From an archaeon (lineage in GTDB: Archaea > Methanobacteriota_B > Thermococci > Methanofastidiosales > NM3), in assembly GCA_004212155.1 (NCBI GenBank), contig RXIG01000008.1, forward strand, positions 1 through 64,000: DNA of 64,000 nucleotides, in the 5' to 3' direction. The position numbers were made by a program, and so were the translations under genes. Each line of letters opens with the position of its first letter. Position 1 is the first letter of the stretch. Shown piece after piece: positions 51,160-60,248 of this stretch. The notes under the pieces are model-generated. The model saw nothing but the letters and a program-made list of their open reading frames with translations, searched no databases and had not been told where the DNA came from.

Positions 51160-51394
51160 AAAATGAAAGAGTAAGATCATTGAAGATTCATTCATATCAA
51201 TTTACATACGTGGACCTAATCAGGGAGGGACTGTCAGTATAGTCACCACAATATTTGACGATGACACAAAACGAAGTGCGTATCGCTTTAAGCCCGTGCA
51301 CATCGGCATCCACCTTTACCTTCCATCGTCTGACAGAATGAAAAAAGCAATATGGCTCGAAGGCAAAAACAACTTTGGTTTCTGCATCAACTAG
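51160..51394 (+). pseudogene. Open frame without a standard start (gene remnant or ATA-started small gene)
   Basis: The frame reads KIIEDSFISIYIRGPNQGGT, then TIFDDDTKRSAYRFKPVHIG, then IHLYLPSSDRMKKAIWLEGK and ends FGFCIN before TAG at 51392. The residue composition looks like real protein and the upstream stop (TGA) precedes it closely. No ATG, GTG or TTG gives a full start; the first in-frame ATG is late (SDRM). GGGAGGGAC lies before ATA 51239, so a 51-residue protein from ATA is conceivable. Otherwise it is the 3' part of a decayed gene. No family recognised. Confidence 0.3.
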
Positions 51395-51564
51395 CGGTCG
51401 TTTGTGAATCGAGCTAAAAATACCGGGACATGAAGGCGTATCATCATTGCAGAGACATTACATTGAGTTTTTATATGAGTCAGGGATAAGTTTTTTAATC
51501 TAATTTTAGTAAATTATATAGTTATTCATAAAAATAAAATAAGTATTATTTGGGGTGATAAATA
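51395..51564. other. Intergenic region before the second beta-helix gene
   Basis: About 170 bp, AT-rich toward the right. AAATTATATAG near 51512 is the best TATA-like string for the surface gene, whose SD GGGGTGAT lies just before ATG 51565. Nothing else is recognised. Confidence 0.4.
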
Positions 51565-53787
51565 ATGAAACGAATTAATATTATTTTCTCTTATGCTTTT
51601 ATTTTCATTCTGCTATCTGCTTTGTTCGCTTTCTCGCCTGTTTCAGCAGCCGCAACGATAACACTCTCGCCCAGCGGGGGAGATGATACTGCGGCGATCC
51701 ATGCTGCCATAGACGACATCGATGAAGGGGGTACAATATATTTTGAAGGCGGCACCTTCTACGCCAACATCGTGATCAATGATCCTGGGAAGTCATTCTC
51801 GCTCGTGGGCGCCGGTGCGGGCTCTACCATACTTGATGGTGAAGACAACGGTTCCATCCTTCGTATCGAATACACGGGCGATTGCGCTGTTACGGTTGAG
51901 GGATTCACCATTACCAATGGAAGCGGCACGATAGATAATGATTATAGCTTTAATATGAATGGTGGTGGAATATACATCTATCAATCAAAAGCCGTCGTAT
52001 CCAACTGCATTTTCATTGAAAATTATACAAATTCATACGGTGGTGGACTATACTCCCACGAATCAGACGTAGCCCTGAACAACTGCACGTTCGAGGATAA
52101 TACAGCGGGGAGTTATGGCGGTGGCATTGATATCGACTATTCATCCACTATTGTTAACAACTGTACGTTCTTGAACAATGATAGTGGCGATTATGCGGGA
52201 GGAATGGATATTTACTACTCGAAAGCCACGGTCACTAACAGCACGTTCGAGAATAATTACGCTGACTACGGTGGCGGAGTATATGTTTATGGCATGTATG
52301 AAAACACCACAGAGGGCGCAATTGACACGTCTTTAGCATCATCGTCTGGTAAACGTAGAGATACAGGTTCTGTATACCCCCTGGGCGAAGTGTTGGGTAC
52401 AAACAGCGATGCCGGCAGTGTCTTTACCGATTGTACTTTCAAAGAAAACGATGCTGAATATGGCGGCGGCATGTACAACGATTACGAAGCCATCATTTCA
52501 ATTGCCACCTGCACGTTTGAGGAGAACAGTGCCTATTACAACGGGGGGGGAATTGAAAACTATGATACGTATAGCGTGAACATAGACAACTGCCTGTTCA
52601 CCGGGAACTATACGGAGTCTGGCAACGGCGGCGGCATGCACAACTGTGGCGCCAGCCTCGTCGTGAGCACCTGTATATTCGAGTATAATGTTGCCGAATA
52701 CCAAGGCGGAGGCATGATGAACGGTGACTATTCAGAGCCGATCGTTACTGATTGCATCTTTCGATTCAACGAAGCGTACTACCAAGGTGGTGGGGGCATG
52801 ATGAACGCCGGTGGGGCGGCCCCTCACGTCATCTCTTGCACGTTCACGAACAACTGGGCGGAAAACCGCGGCGGTGGGATGTATAATGCAGGTTCCACAG
52901 GTGCTACGCCCATCGTTACCGATTGCATATTCTCTTACAACGAGGCAGGCTGGCGCGGAGCTGGTATGGATAATCATGGCTACAGCGAACCGTACGTCAC
53001 CAACTGCGTATTTGTTGGAAATGTCGTGATTGGTGAGCCACATTCAAATGCCATTGCTTCGATGGGCGATGAAGTCCCCATGGAAAGTGCCGGGGGCGGC
53101 GGTATGTTCAATGGGTATTCATGCGTGCCGACAGTAATCAATTGCACGTTCACGCAAAACTCCATACCGTACTACAGTTCTGGGGGGACCTATGATGGCG
53201 AGAACGGCGGAGGTGTGAAGTTCAACACATCGTACACATCGACGTTTACCAACTGCGTTATCTGGGGGAACTTCTGCGGTGACAATCCGAACGAAGTCCT
53301 TGATACCAACGGGGACTATGCGCTCATCACGTACTCCAACGTCGGCGGCGGCTGGCCCGGCGAGGGCAACATCGACGCAGACCCGCTCTTTGTCAACGCA
53401 CCAACTGACGTCGCGCTCCGCTCTGGCTCGCCCTGCATCGACGCCGGCACCGACATGAGCCCCGACGTGGTCGACGATATCCTCGGCGTTGCCAGGCCGC
53501 AGTACCGCGCATATGACATGGGTGCCTATGAATATGTGGCAAAGAGCACCTGGTCGCCCGTCTCGATCATGCCACTTGCGCGAACGCAGCTGGCATATGT
53601 CCTTGAGGAATGGAACGCGCTGTCCGAGCAGCTGCCCGAGGAGCCAAGCGACGAGATGACCGAGCTCATCGAGCGCATCCAGGAACATATGGGAAACGCG
53701 ACAGGACTGGCAAATCCAATCTACGCATCTGGCGAGCTTGCAAAGGCGCTCTCGCTCATGGGCGAGCTATCGGCGCTCATGGCATAA
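51565..53787 (+). CDS. Secreted polymorphic beta-helix surface protein
   Basis: A 740-residue secreted protein. A signal peptide of about 30 residues (MKRINIIFSYAFIFILLSAL onward) is followed by about 15 right-handed beta-helix rungs with the recurrent NNCTFEDN / GGGMYN / GGGIEN pattern typical of polymorphic outer membrane protein repeats. The DPLFVNAPTDVALRSGSPCI block and AYDMGAYEY follow. The last 77 residues, including EHMGNATGLANPIYASGELA, are nearly identical to the C-terminus of the beta-helix protein at 3309-4664. No transmembrane anchor. Probably attached to the envelope by the shared C-terminal domain. Confidence 0.82.
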   Translation: MKRINIIFSYAFIFILLSALFAFSPVSAAATITLSPSGGDDTAAIHAAIDDIDEGGTIYFEGGTFYANIVINDPGKSFSLVGAGAGSTILDGEDNGSILRIEYTGDCAVTVEGFTITNGSGTIDNDYSFNMNGGGIYIYQSKAVVSNCIFIENYTNSYGGGLYSHESDVALNNCTFEDNTAGSYGGGIDIDYSSTIVNNCTFLNNDSGDYAGGMDIYYSKATVTNSTFENNYADYGGGVYVYGMYENTTEGAIDTSLASSSGKRRDTGSVYPLGEVLGTNSDAGSVFTDCTFKENDAEYGGGMYNDYEAIISIATCTFEENSAYYNGGGIENYDTYSVNIDNCLFTGNYTESGNGGGMHNCGASLVVSTCIFEYNVAEYQGGGMMNGDYSEPIVTDCIFRFNEAYYQGGGGMMNAGGAAPHVISCTFTNNWAENRGGGMYNAGSTGATPIVTDCIFSYNEAGWRGAGMDNHGYSEPYVTNCVFVGNVVIGEPHSNAIASMGDEVPMESAGGGGMFNGYSCVPTVINCTFTQNSIPYYSSGGTYDGENGGGVKFNTSYTSTFTNCVIWGNFCGDNPNEVLDTNGDYALITYSNVGGGWPGEGNIDADPLFVNAPTDVALRSGSPCIDAGTDMSPDVVDDILGVARPQYRAYDMGAYEYVAKSTWSPVSIMPLARTQLAYVLEEWNALSEQLPEEPSDEMTELIERIQEHMGNATGLANPIYASGELAKALSLMGELSALMA

Positions 53788-53796
53788 CGGACCAAC

Positions 53797-53830
53797 GCAG
53801 TCCTTTTGGACTGCTATCTTCTCTTTTATA
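53797..53830 (+). terminator. Hairpin-T terminator of the second beta-helix gene
   Basis: GCAGTCC (53797-53803) pairs with GGACTGC (53808-53814) around a TTTT loop; TATCTTCTCTTTT follows. Confidence 0.6.
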
Positions 53831-53970
53831 TCTGGTCTTGAAAGATCTGTTTCTTCTTTATCATGCCACTGTATGAATCCAATGTTTTTAAAATGGAAAT
53901 AAAAAGTTCTTCGATAAAAATAAGCATGAAACGACTTTAAAATAAATAAAAAAATATTTTTGTAGAAATA

Positions 53971-54759
53971 TCAATCCTTTTCTATCGCATCGATAAGCGT
54001 GAGCTGGTGCGCGCCGATGCACTTGTTGTAATCGAGCTGCGCCTCGACACCGTAGACGTCGCGGATGTTGTCGGGCGTGAGCACCTCCTCTGACGCACCG
54101 CACGAATGGACGCCGCCGTCCTTGAGCAAGAGCAACCGGTCGCAGTAGCGAAGCGAGAGGTTGAGGTTGTGGGATATGATAATCACGACCATGTTGTGTT
54201 CGACGGCAAGGGAGCGCACGAGCTTCATGACCTCGAACTGGTGATTGATGTCAAGCTGTGACGTGGGCTCGTCGAGGAGGAGGACCCGCGGCTCCTGCGC
54301 GAGCGCGCGGGCGATGATCACGCGTTGAAGCTCGCCGCCTGAAAGTTGCGATATCGGCCGCTCAAAGAGATGATCGATCGATGTGAGCCTCATCGACTCG
54401 CGGACGATCGAGATGTCGTGGGCGCCCTCGCGCTGGAATCGGCCCAGGTGCGGGATGCGCCCCATCATGACGACGTCAAAGACGGAAAACGGGAACGTGA
54501 GCGTCGTCGACTGGGGAACGACGCCAAAGACCCTCGCGATACGGGAACGGTCCCATACCGTGACATCCTCGCCATCGAGCGTGATGGCACCGCCCTGGGG
54601 ACTGAGAACGAGGCGCAGGCACCGAAGCAGCGTCGTCTTGCCCGAGCCGTTGGGGCCAACGATGCCAAACACCTCGCCGCTATGCGCGGAAAACGAGACG
54701 TCGCGCAGCACTTTTTTGGTGGGAAACGAGAAGTTGAGGGACGAGACTGAAAGTTTCAT
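53971..54759 (-). CDS. btuD: ABC importer ATPase (BtuD/FecE type)
   Basis: ATPase of a siderophore/cobalamin-type ABC importer, 262 residues. Walker A VGPNGSGKTTLLRCLRL, signature QLSGGELQRVIIARAL and Walker B VLLLDEPTSQLDINHQ are complete. The C-terminal extension (VYGVEAQLDYNKCIGAHQLT) is as in Fe3+-siderophore/B12 ATPases. SD GGTGGT precedes the ATG. It is the last gene of btuF-btuC-btuD, 3 bp after the permease. Corrinoid import would fit the cobamide-dependent methanol pathway; iron-chelate import cannot be ruled out. Confidence 0.9.
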   Translation of the reverse strand: MKLSVSSLNFSFPTKKVLRDVSFSAHSGEVFGIVGPNGSGKTTLLRCLRLVLSPQGGAITLDGEDVTVWDRSRIARVFGVVPQSTTLTFPFSVFDVVMMGRIPHLGRFQREGAHDISIVRESMRLTSIDHLFERPISQLSGGELQRVIIARALAQEPRVLLLDEPTSQLDINHQFEVMKLVRSLAVEHNMVVIIISHNLNLSLRYCDRLLLLKDGGVHSCGASEEVLTPDNIRDVYGVEAQLDYNKCIGAHQLTLIDAIEKD

Positions 54760-54762
54760 TTT

Positions 54763-55824
54763 TTACCACCCCATGCGCTCCTTGCGCTTTCGCAGGAGAT
54801 AAAGGAAGAACGGCACGCCGAAAAGCGACGTGATGATGCCGACGGGAAGCTCGGCAGGCATGATGATCGTGCGCGCCAGCGTGTCGGTGAGGATCAAAAA
54901 GATCCCGCCAACCAAGACGGAGGCGGGGATGAGGATCTTGTGGTCGGGCCCGACGAAGATGCGGGCGATGTGGGGGATGATGAGGCCGACAAAGCCGATG
55001 ACGCCCGAGACGGCAACGCAGGCGCCCACGGTAAACGCGGTGAGCACGAGTATGATACGCTTGGTCGATTCGACCTTGATGCCGAGGTCGGTCGCGTTCT
55101 CCTCGCCAAGCAGCATGGCGTTGAGCTCGCGGGAGAGCACGTAGAAGAGCGGGACAGCGACGACTATGAGGGGAAGCGTCACCGCGACCTTGTCCCACGT
55201 CGACGCCCAGAGCCCGCCCATCATCCAGAAGACGATGCGCTCGAGCTGCTGGTCGGCAAAGTAGAGCATGAGGGAGACGAGGGCCGAGAAGAACGACGAG
55301 AGCGCGATGCCTGAAAGGAGGAGCGTCTCTGTTGGCACCTTGTTGTTGACCCGCGATATCATGTAGACGAAAAAGACGGTAAGCGTCGCGAAAAGAAACG
55401 CGAAGAACGGCAGGAAGATATAGGCAAGACCGAGATTGACAGCAAGAGCCGCACCGAACGCGCCCCCCGATGAGAGGCCGCAGACGTAAGGGGACGCCAT
55501 GGGATTGCGAAAGAGACCCTGCATGGCACATCCTGAGACGGCCAGGCCCATCCCGACAAGCATACCGAGCAGCACGCGCGGGAGGCGGACGTCCATCACG
55601 ATGGAAGTGTACGAGTGGGGCCACGTCTGCATGACAGAGTCGCCCACGCGCGGTATCTGCATCCAGAAGATGTGCAGGATCGTTGACGGCGAGATCGATA
55701 CCGGTCCGACCATGATGCCGAGGACTGCAACGGCGAACAAAGAAAGGATGAGGCCCACCATGACGGTGAGCCGATACATCCGTACGCTATGGAAGTACGC
55801 TTCGATATCCTGCATCACGTTCAC
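54763..55824 (-). CDS. btuC: ABC importer permease (BtuC/FecD type)
   Basis: A type II ABC permease of 353 residues with about ten transmembrane helices. Family patterns include LPRVLLGMLVGMGLAVSGCA, the MASPYVCGLSSGGAFGAALA loop, and VIGFVGLIIPHIARIFVGPD near the ATPase coupling helix. Its GTG start overlaps the stop of the binding-protein gene (GTGA); an in-frame ATG at 55815 is possible. Confidence 0.92.
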   Translation of the reverse strand: MNVMQDIEAYFHSVRMYRLTVMVGLILSLFAVAVLGIMVGPVSISPSTILHIFWMQIPRVGDSVMQTWPHSYTSIVMDVRLPRVLLGMLVGMGLAVSGCAMQGLFRNPMASPYVCGLSSGGAFGAALAVNLGLAYIFLPFFAFLFATLTVFFVYMISRVNNKVPTETLLLSGIALSSFFSALVSLMLYFADQQLERIVFWMMGGLWASTWDKVAVTLPLIVVAVPLFYVLSRELNAMLLGEENATDLGIKVESTKRIILVLTAFTVGACVAVSGVIGFVGLIIPHIARIFVGPDHKILIPASVLVGGIFLILTDTLARTIIMPAELPVGIITSLFGVPFFLYLLRKRKERMGW

Positions 55825-57116
55825 TCGAAGTACTCAGGATAAAACCATTTCGCCAGCTGCTCGAGCCCGAGCACGAGACGGGGGTTCGATGTGACCATGT
55901 CGCTCTCGACGGCATAGACCCTGTCGTTGGCAACAGCGGATATCTGGTCCCATCCGCTGCGCGCCTTGATCTCCTCGACGGATGCGCCATACGAGAGCAC
56001 TACGATGACGTCGGGGTCCTCCTGGATGATCCACTCGCTTGAGAGCACCGGGTAGCGCGACTCCTCGTCTGCTGCGATGTTGATGCCGCCTGCCATCTCG
56101 ATGAGCTCGCCGGTGAACGTGTCGGCGTTGAGGCTCTTGAACGGTTGGGACGTCTCGTAGAAGACCGTGGGTCGGTCCTCGACAGGGATCGTGTCCACGT
56201 AGTCGGTGATCTCCGATATGCGCGCCTGCATGTCGCCGATGACTTCCTGTGCGTTCTCCTCGAAGCCAAGGATCGTGCCGAAGAGCCCGATCTCATCGTA
56301 GATGTCGCTGACCGAGGCGGGATTTATCGCCATCACGTTGATGCCGCGCTGCTCGATGTTCTCGATGGCATCGCCGTAGAAGTACCATATGACGACGAGG
56401 TCGGGCTCGAGCTCGATGAGCTTTTCCATGTCAAGCGACGACCCGCTCCCGAGATTAGGAAGGCTGGCGACCTCCTCGGGGTACGTGCTGTACTTGTCGA
56501 CGCCGACGACCTTCTCGCCCGCACCGATGGCAAACATCACCTCTGTGGCGGAGCTTGCAAGCGACACCACGCGCTCGGGCACCTTCCCTATGGTGACCTC
56601 GCGGCCGGCGCCGTCCTCGAACGTGTAGTCGATATAGGTCTCCTCGATCGAAGGCGGCACGAGGACCGCATCGATCACGTGGAGCGTGCCGTTGGTGCAT
56701 TCAATGTCCTGTTCGGTAACAGAGGCCCCCCCTATGGAGAGCGAGCCTGCGGCATTGACCTCGATGTCCTCGCCCTGCAGCGTGGCAAGCGTCTGGGACT
56801 GTGAGATCTTGGATGCCGAGTACGACCCTTCAAGCACGTGATACGTCAATATCTGTTCCAGGAGCGCCGGGTCGGACGCATAGCGCTCGTCTAGAGACTC
56901 GAGCGCGTCGTTGCTTGGCGCAAGAAGGGTGTAGTCTCCCTCCTCGCCAAACACATCATAGAGTCCTGCGGACGTGAGCGCGTCAACGAGCATCGAGAGC
57001 TGCGGGCGCTCCTCGAGCTCATCGGCGATGGTCGTATCGGGGCCGCCCCCGATGCATCCGCCGACAAGTCCCGTCAAGAGGACGATAAGCAAACCAAGTG
57101 TTACAAACTTTTTCAT
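55821..57116 (-). CDS. btuF: BtuF-like substrate-binding lipoprotein with N-terminal fasciclin domain
   Basis: From ATG 57116 (SD AAGGAGGT, 57127-57134) the protein has 431 residues. It begins with a lipoprotein signal (lipobox LVGGC, residues about 17-21). Next is a FAS1 (fasciclin) domain, residues about 31-165 (LSMLVDALTSAGLYDVF, DYTLLAPSNDALESL, HVIDAVLVPPS). A type III periplasmic-binding domain follows (RVVSLASSATEVMFAIGAGE, ELEPDLVVIWYFYGDAIENI, VIVVLSYGASVEEIKAR). A FAS1-binding-protein fusion is unusual. Fasciclin domains mediate adhesion, so the receptor may be tethered to the S-layer or to another surface protein. First gene of the importer operon. Confidence 0.88.
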   Translation of the reverse strand: MKKFVTLGLLIVLLTGLVGGCIGGGPDTTIADELEERPQLSMLVDALTSAGLYDVFGEEGDYTLLAPSNDALESLDERYASDPALLEQILTYHVLEGSYSASKISQSQTLATLQGEDIEVNAAGSLSIGGASVTEQDIECTNGTLHVIDAVLVPPSIEETYIDYTFEDGAGREVTIGKVPERVVSLASSATEVMFAIGAGEKVVGVDKYSTYPEEVASLPNLGSGSSLDMEKLIELEPDLVVIWYFYGDAIENIEQRGINVMAINPASVSDIYDEIGLFGTILGFEENAQEVIGDMQARISEITDYVDTIPVEDRPTVFYETSQPFKSLNADTFTGELIEMAGGINIAADEESRYPVLSSEWIIQEDPDVIVVLSYGASVEEIKARSGWDQISAVANDRVYAVESDMVTSNPRLVLGLEQLAKWFYPEYFE

Positions 57117-57393
57117 TGATGTTACCTCCTTGTGATTCATAACACCTTTTGGATACAATATAAATATTTTTCTCAATGGATATGCCATTTTATGGTAAAT
57201 AGTAACACAAAACAAACTAGTTGTTTCAAATAGTAACAAGATTTTGAGAATAATAAATATGAGGGCAGATTCAGCTAATAATATAAAAAGTAACACAAAA
57301 TATAATATTAAAAATAAAACGTGACACGAAGTCGGATGCATGCGCCGCATAGACGATGGCAAGATTTATGTGGTTGCACTGCGAATGTGTGCC
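57117..57393. other. AT-rich divergent region with direct repeats between btuF and the PfkB gene
   Basis: About 277 bp. The 12-bp direct repeat AGTAACACAAAA occurs at 57201-57212 and 57289-57300, with a partial copy AGTAACA at 57232-57238. A minus-strand TATA (TATTTATA at 57159-57166) serves btuF with a predicted start near 57136. GATTTATG near 57363 may serve the PfkB gene, which would then be nearly leaderless. The repeats may be a regulator binding site; no archaeal cobalamin riboswitch is recognisable. Confidence 0.5.
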
Positions 57394-58248
57394 ATGAACG
57401 TGCTCTTCTGCGGAAACATGAATCACGACATCATACTCGTGGTCCCGCGCTTCCCCGAGTTTCACGAGAAGCTCTCAGTGGAAACGTACTACGAGGGCGA
57501 GGGCGGGTCGGCTGCCAACACGTGCTGGTGGTATGCGGGCCTCGGCGGGAGTGCGCGCATGTGCGGAGCCGTCGGACAGGACGCGCGGGGGGATGCCTGC
57601 GTGCGTTCGCTCGCACACAATGGCGTCGACACGAGCCATGTCGTGCGGGCAGATGCGCCCACCGGTCTCGCCGTCGCCATGTCGTGCGGGCAGGACAAGC
57701 GCATGGTCAAGGTGAACGGCGCCAACGACCATGTGCGCTGCACGCGCGAGGCACTCGGGGACGTCGGCCACCTTCATCTCTCATCGGTGGCAAGAGACGT
57801 GGCAAACGAGGCGATGCGCCTCGCCCGCGACGCGGGCGCCACCGTATCGTGGGACCCTTCGGAGCGTCTCTACGAGGACCTGCTGCCGCTTGTCGACATC
57901 CTCTTCATCAACGAGGACGACCATGCGCGGATGAATGCGAAAGGACACCTGCCTCCGACAGTGGTCGTCACGAAAAATGAAGGTGGCTGTGTCATCAACG
58001 ACACGACCGATGTCCCCTCATACGGATCGGACGCCGTCGACACCACGGGCGCGGGGGATGCGTTCGACGCAGGCTATCTCCACGCACTCCATGCGGGCTG
58101 TGATCCCTGGGAATGTGGCATGTGGGGCGTCGTTTGCGCATCGTTTAATGTCGCGCGCATCGGCGCACGCGACGGGTTCTCAAGCAGGGACGACATCAGC
58201 GCCACCGCACGGCGCATGATCAGGGGCCTGCGTGCATCATCTCGTTGA
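57394..58248 (+). CDS. PfkB family carbohydrate/nucleoside kinase
   Basis: A ribokinase-like enzyme of 284 residues. The N-terminal GNMNHDIILVVPRFPEFHEK and GEGGSAANTCWWYAGLGG match the substrate side, and VDTTGAGDAFDAGYLHAL is the C-terminal catalytic signature with the anion hole and the catalytic aspartate. Substrate (sugar, nucleoside or other) is not predictable. I chose ATG 57394; the longer frame from 57340 starts before the likely promoter. Its 3' end overlaps the ferritin-like gene by 29 bases on the other strand. Confidence 0.82.
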   Translation: MNVLFCGNMNHDIILVVPRFPEFHEKLSVETYYEGEGGSAANTCWWYAGLGGSARMCGAVGQDARGDACVRSLAHNGVDTSHVVRADAPTGLAVAMSCGQDKRMVKVNGANDHVRCTREALGDVGHLHLSSVARDVANEAMRLARDAGATVSWDPSERLYEDLLPLVDILFINEDDHARMNAKGHLPPTVVVTKNEGGCVINDTTDVPSYGSDAVDTTGAGDAFDAGYLHALHAGCDPWECGMWGVVCASFNVARIGARDGFSSRDDISATARRMIRGLRASSR

Positions 58249-58699
58249 AATCGTCGAATCGTTCGAAGTGCTTGATCGCTGTGAGCTCGGCGTCGAGCAG
58301 ATGGAAGTGTGACGCCTCCATCTCGGAGAGGTAGCGCAGCAGCGCGCTTTCCTCAGCTCCCTCCACCACCTCGGCAAGCGAAGCGTAGAATCTGCGAGCC
58401 GCGTCCTCGCCGCCCTTGGCGAGCTCAAAAAGCTCTGAGAGCGACTTCTCGGGGTCGAAGGCAAGCGATGGAAGCTCGAGCGACTCCATGCGTTCGCTCG
58501 ACACTGTGGCCGAGACGCCCTTTCGCTTCATGAGCGCGGCGATGGCGTTCTTGTGGCGCCCTTCCTCCTCGGCGAGCCCGGCGATCTGCTCCTTCAAAAA
58601 GTACTGGTCCGTCTTGTTCTTGAGGTGAAGGTAGAACGTCTGCGCTTCAGCCTCCGATGTAATAGCGATCTGCAAAATATCCTTTACCGTATATCCCAT
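58220..58699 (-). CDS. Ferritin-like (rubrerythrin-type) protein
   Basis: A 159-residue four-helix protein. Two di-iron half-sites are suggested by ITSEAEAQTFYLHL and LAEEEGRHKNAI in the first half and AARRFYASLAEVVEGAEESA / LSEMEASHFHLLDAE in the second. No rubredoxin domain is present. It is the last gene of the arsR-tusA-dsrE-iscS run, after a gap of eight bases, with SD AGGTGA. Likely peroxide detoxification or iron handling. Confidence 0.75.
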   Translation of the reverse strand: MGYTVKDILQIAITSEAEAQTFYLHLKNKTDQYFLKEQIAGLAEEEGRHKNAIAALMKRKGVSATVSSERMESLELPSLAFDPEKSLSELFELAKGGEDAARRFYASLAEVVEGAEESALLRYLSEMEASHFHLLDAELTAIKHFERFDDFNEMMHAGP

Positions 58700-58707
58700 T
58701 TGTTCAC

Positions 58708-59880
58708 CTACCTGTCGAAAAATCCCTTTGGCGTGAGCGGTGACATCCTCCTCAACCGGTCCACGACCGGCGGCAGCTTCTCCAGGAGGAAGTCGATATC
58801 GTCATCGGTGGTCAAGCGGCCCATGTTGAACTGGACCGACCCGTGCGCCTCCTCGTTGGACTGGCCGATCGCCGAGAGCACGTGCGACGCCGAGAGAGTC
58901 TTCGAAGAGCATGCGGAGCCTGTGGATGCGGCGATGCCGTAATTGGAAAGCGAGAGCAGCATCGCTTCTCCCTCTATGTAGTCGAAGAGGAAGTTGACGT
59001 TGTTTGGCACGCGCTGCTGCCTGTCGCCGTTGAGGTGCGTGTCGGGAATGGCCTCGAAGGCGCCGTCGATGAGCTTCGTCTGAAGGTGCGAGAGGTGCGC
59101 GATGTCGCGTGTAAGGCGCCTTTGCGCAAGCTCTGCCGCAGCGCCCATGCCCACGATGCCAGCCACGTTCTCGGTGCCGGAGCGAATGCCCCATTCCTGT
59201 CCGCCGCCATGCATCACCGGCTCGATGCGCACGCCGCGCCTGATGTAGAGCGCGCCCATGCCCTTGGGACCGTAGATATCATTTGACGAAAGCGTGATCA
59301 GGTCGGCACCGCAGTCATTGGCATCGACGAGGATGCGCCCCACGGCAGCGGTCGCATCGGTATGAACGGGGATGTTGCGCTCATGCGCCCGCTCGGCGAT
59401 CTCCTTGATGGGCTGCACGGTGCCTATCTCGTTGTTTGCAAACATTACCGATACGAGGACCGTCTCTTCGGTCATGGCATCCGCCACTGCATCTGCATCG
59501 ACGATGCCGTTTGGCTCCACCGGCACGCGGGTCACCTCGAATCCCTCCTTTTCCAACGCCTTGAGCGGCGTGTGGACGGCCCAGTGCTCGATGTTGGTGG
59601 TCACGATATGGGTGCCGCGCCTCCTTGCGCGGCGTGCCACGCCCTTGAGGGCGAGGTTGTTCGATTCGGTGGCCCCCGACGTGAAGACGACCTTGTCGCC
59701 CTCGCCGGCACCAACAAACGACACGACCTGAGCGCGTGCGGCCTCGACCGCTTCGCGCACTGCATCGCCGTATTCGTGCAGTGAGGAGGGGTTACCAAAA
59801 TGAGTGGTAAAGAAGGGCTTCATGGCCTCGAAGACCTGTTCGTCGACAGGCATGCCGGCCCCGTAGTCGAAGTAGAGCAT
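58708..59880 (-). CDS. iscS: IscS/NifS-like protein lacking the PLP lysine
   Basis: A 390-residue protein of the cysteine desulfurase fold. The catalytic-loop cysteine is present at about 324 (STGSACSSKTLSASHVL). Where active enzymes have SGHK before IYGPKG, this one reads SSNDIYGPKG, so residue 201 is Asp instead of the PLP-binding lysine. The same replacement is known in the Archaeoglobus fulgidus IscS, which does not bind PLP as isolated and associates with IscU. This protein may therefore be a scaffold or persulfide acceptor instead of a desulfurase. SD AGGTGAT precedes the ATG. It follows dsrE by eight bases. Confidence 0.85.
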   Translation of the reverse strand: MLYFDYGAGMPVDEQVFEAMKPFFTTHFGNPSSLHEYGDAVREAVEAARAQVVSFVGAGEGDKVVFTSGATESNNLALKGVARRARRRGTHIVTTNIEHWAVHTPLKALEKEGFEVTRVPVEPNGIVDADAVADAMTEETVLVSVMFANNEIGTVQPIKEIAERAHERNIPVHTDATAAVGRILVDANDCGADLITLSSNDIYGPKGMGALYIRRGVRIEPVMHGGGQEWGIRSGTENVAGIVGMGAAAELAQRRLTRDIAHLSHLQTKLIDGAFEAIPDTHLNGDRQQRVPNNVNFLFDYIEGEAMLLSLSNYGIAASTGSACSSKTLSASHVLSAIGQSNEEAHGSVQFNMGRLTTDDDIDFLLEKLPPVVDRLRRMSPLTPKGFFDR

Positions 59881-59888
59881 GGTATCAC

Positions 59889-60248
59889 CTAGAAGTATAG
59901 CGTGCCGTCGGCCTCGAGGACAAGCTTGTTGAGCGTAGCGGCGCCGACGATCTCGACGTCGTCGCGAAGCGATCCCTTCTCGAGTCCGAGAAGCTGTGCC
60001 GACTGTTCACAGGCATAAAGCGTCACGCCTGCGTCGACGGCCTGCTGTATCACGTCGGAGAGCGCGGGGAACGAACCCATGCGGACAAATGCCGCCTCGC
60101 CCTTCTGGACGATGGTGAGTCCCTTGATGAGGAAGTATATCGTTGCGTCGACGCCCATGGCCTGGGCGGTCGTGGCGAGGATGAACGGCGCGTAGGTGCG
60201 CTCGGGGGTGTCGATGCCGCTTGTCTGCACGTAGAGCAGCTTCTTCAT
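59889..60248 (-). CDS. DsrE-family sulfur-relay protein
   Basis: A 119-residue DsrE/DsrF-like protein (MKKLLYVQTSGIDTPERTYA, GVDATIYFLIKGLTIVQKG, GVTLYACEQSAQLLGLEKG). The cysteine in LYACEQS sits where DsrE-type proteins hold the active persulfide. It overlaps the end of tusA by four bases and precedes the IscS-like gene, which fits a sulfur-transfer chain. DsrE2/peroxiredoxin-like naming is also possible. Confidence 0.82.
   Translation of the reverse strand: MKKLLYVQTSGIDTPERTYAPFILATTAQAMGVDATIYFLIKGLTIVQKGEAAFVRMGSFPALSDVIQQAVDAGVTLYACEQSAQLLGLEKGSLRDDVEIVGAATLNKLVLEADGTLYF

Noticed and set aside
57117..57158. Cobalamin riboswitch upstream of btuF
   Set aside because: The leader is only about 20 nt after the predicted transcript start and has no B12-box-like sequence; such riboswitches are not known in archaea.
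55821..57362. btuF extended to 57362
   Set aside because: The extra N-terminal part is hydrophobic AT-rich noise upstream of a clear SD and lipoprotein signal at 57116, and it runs through the promoter region.
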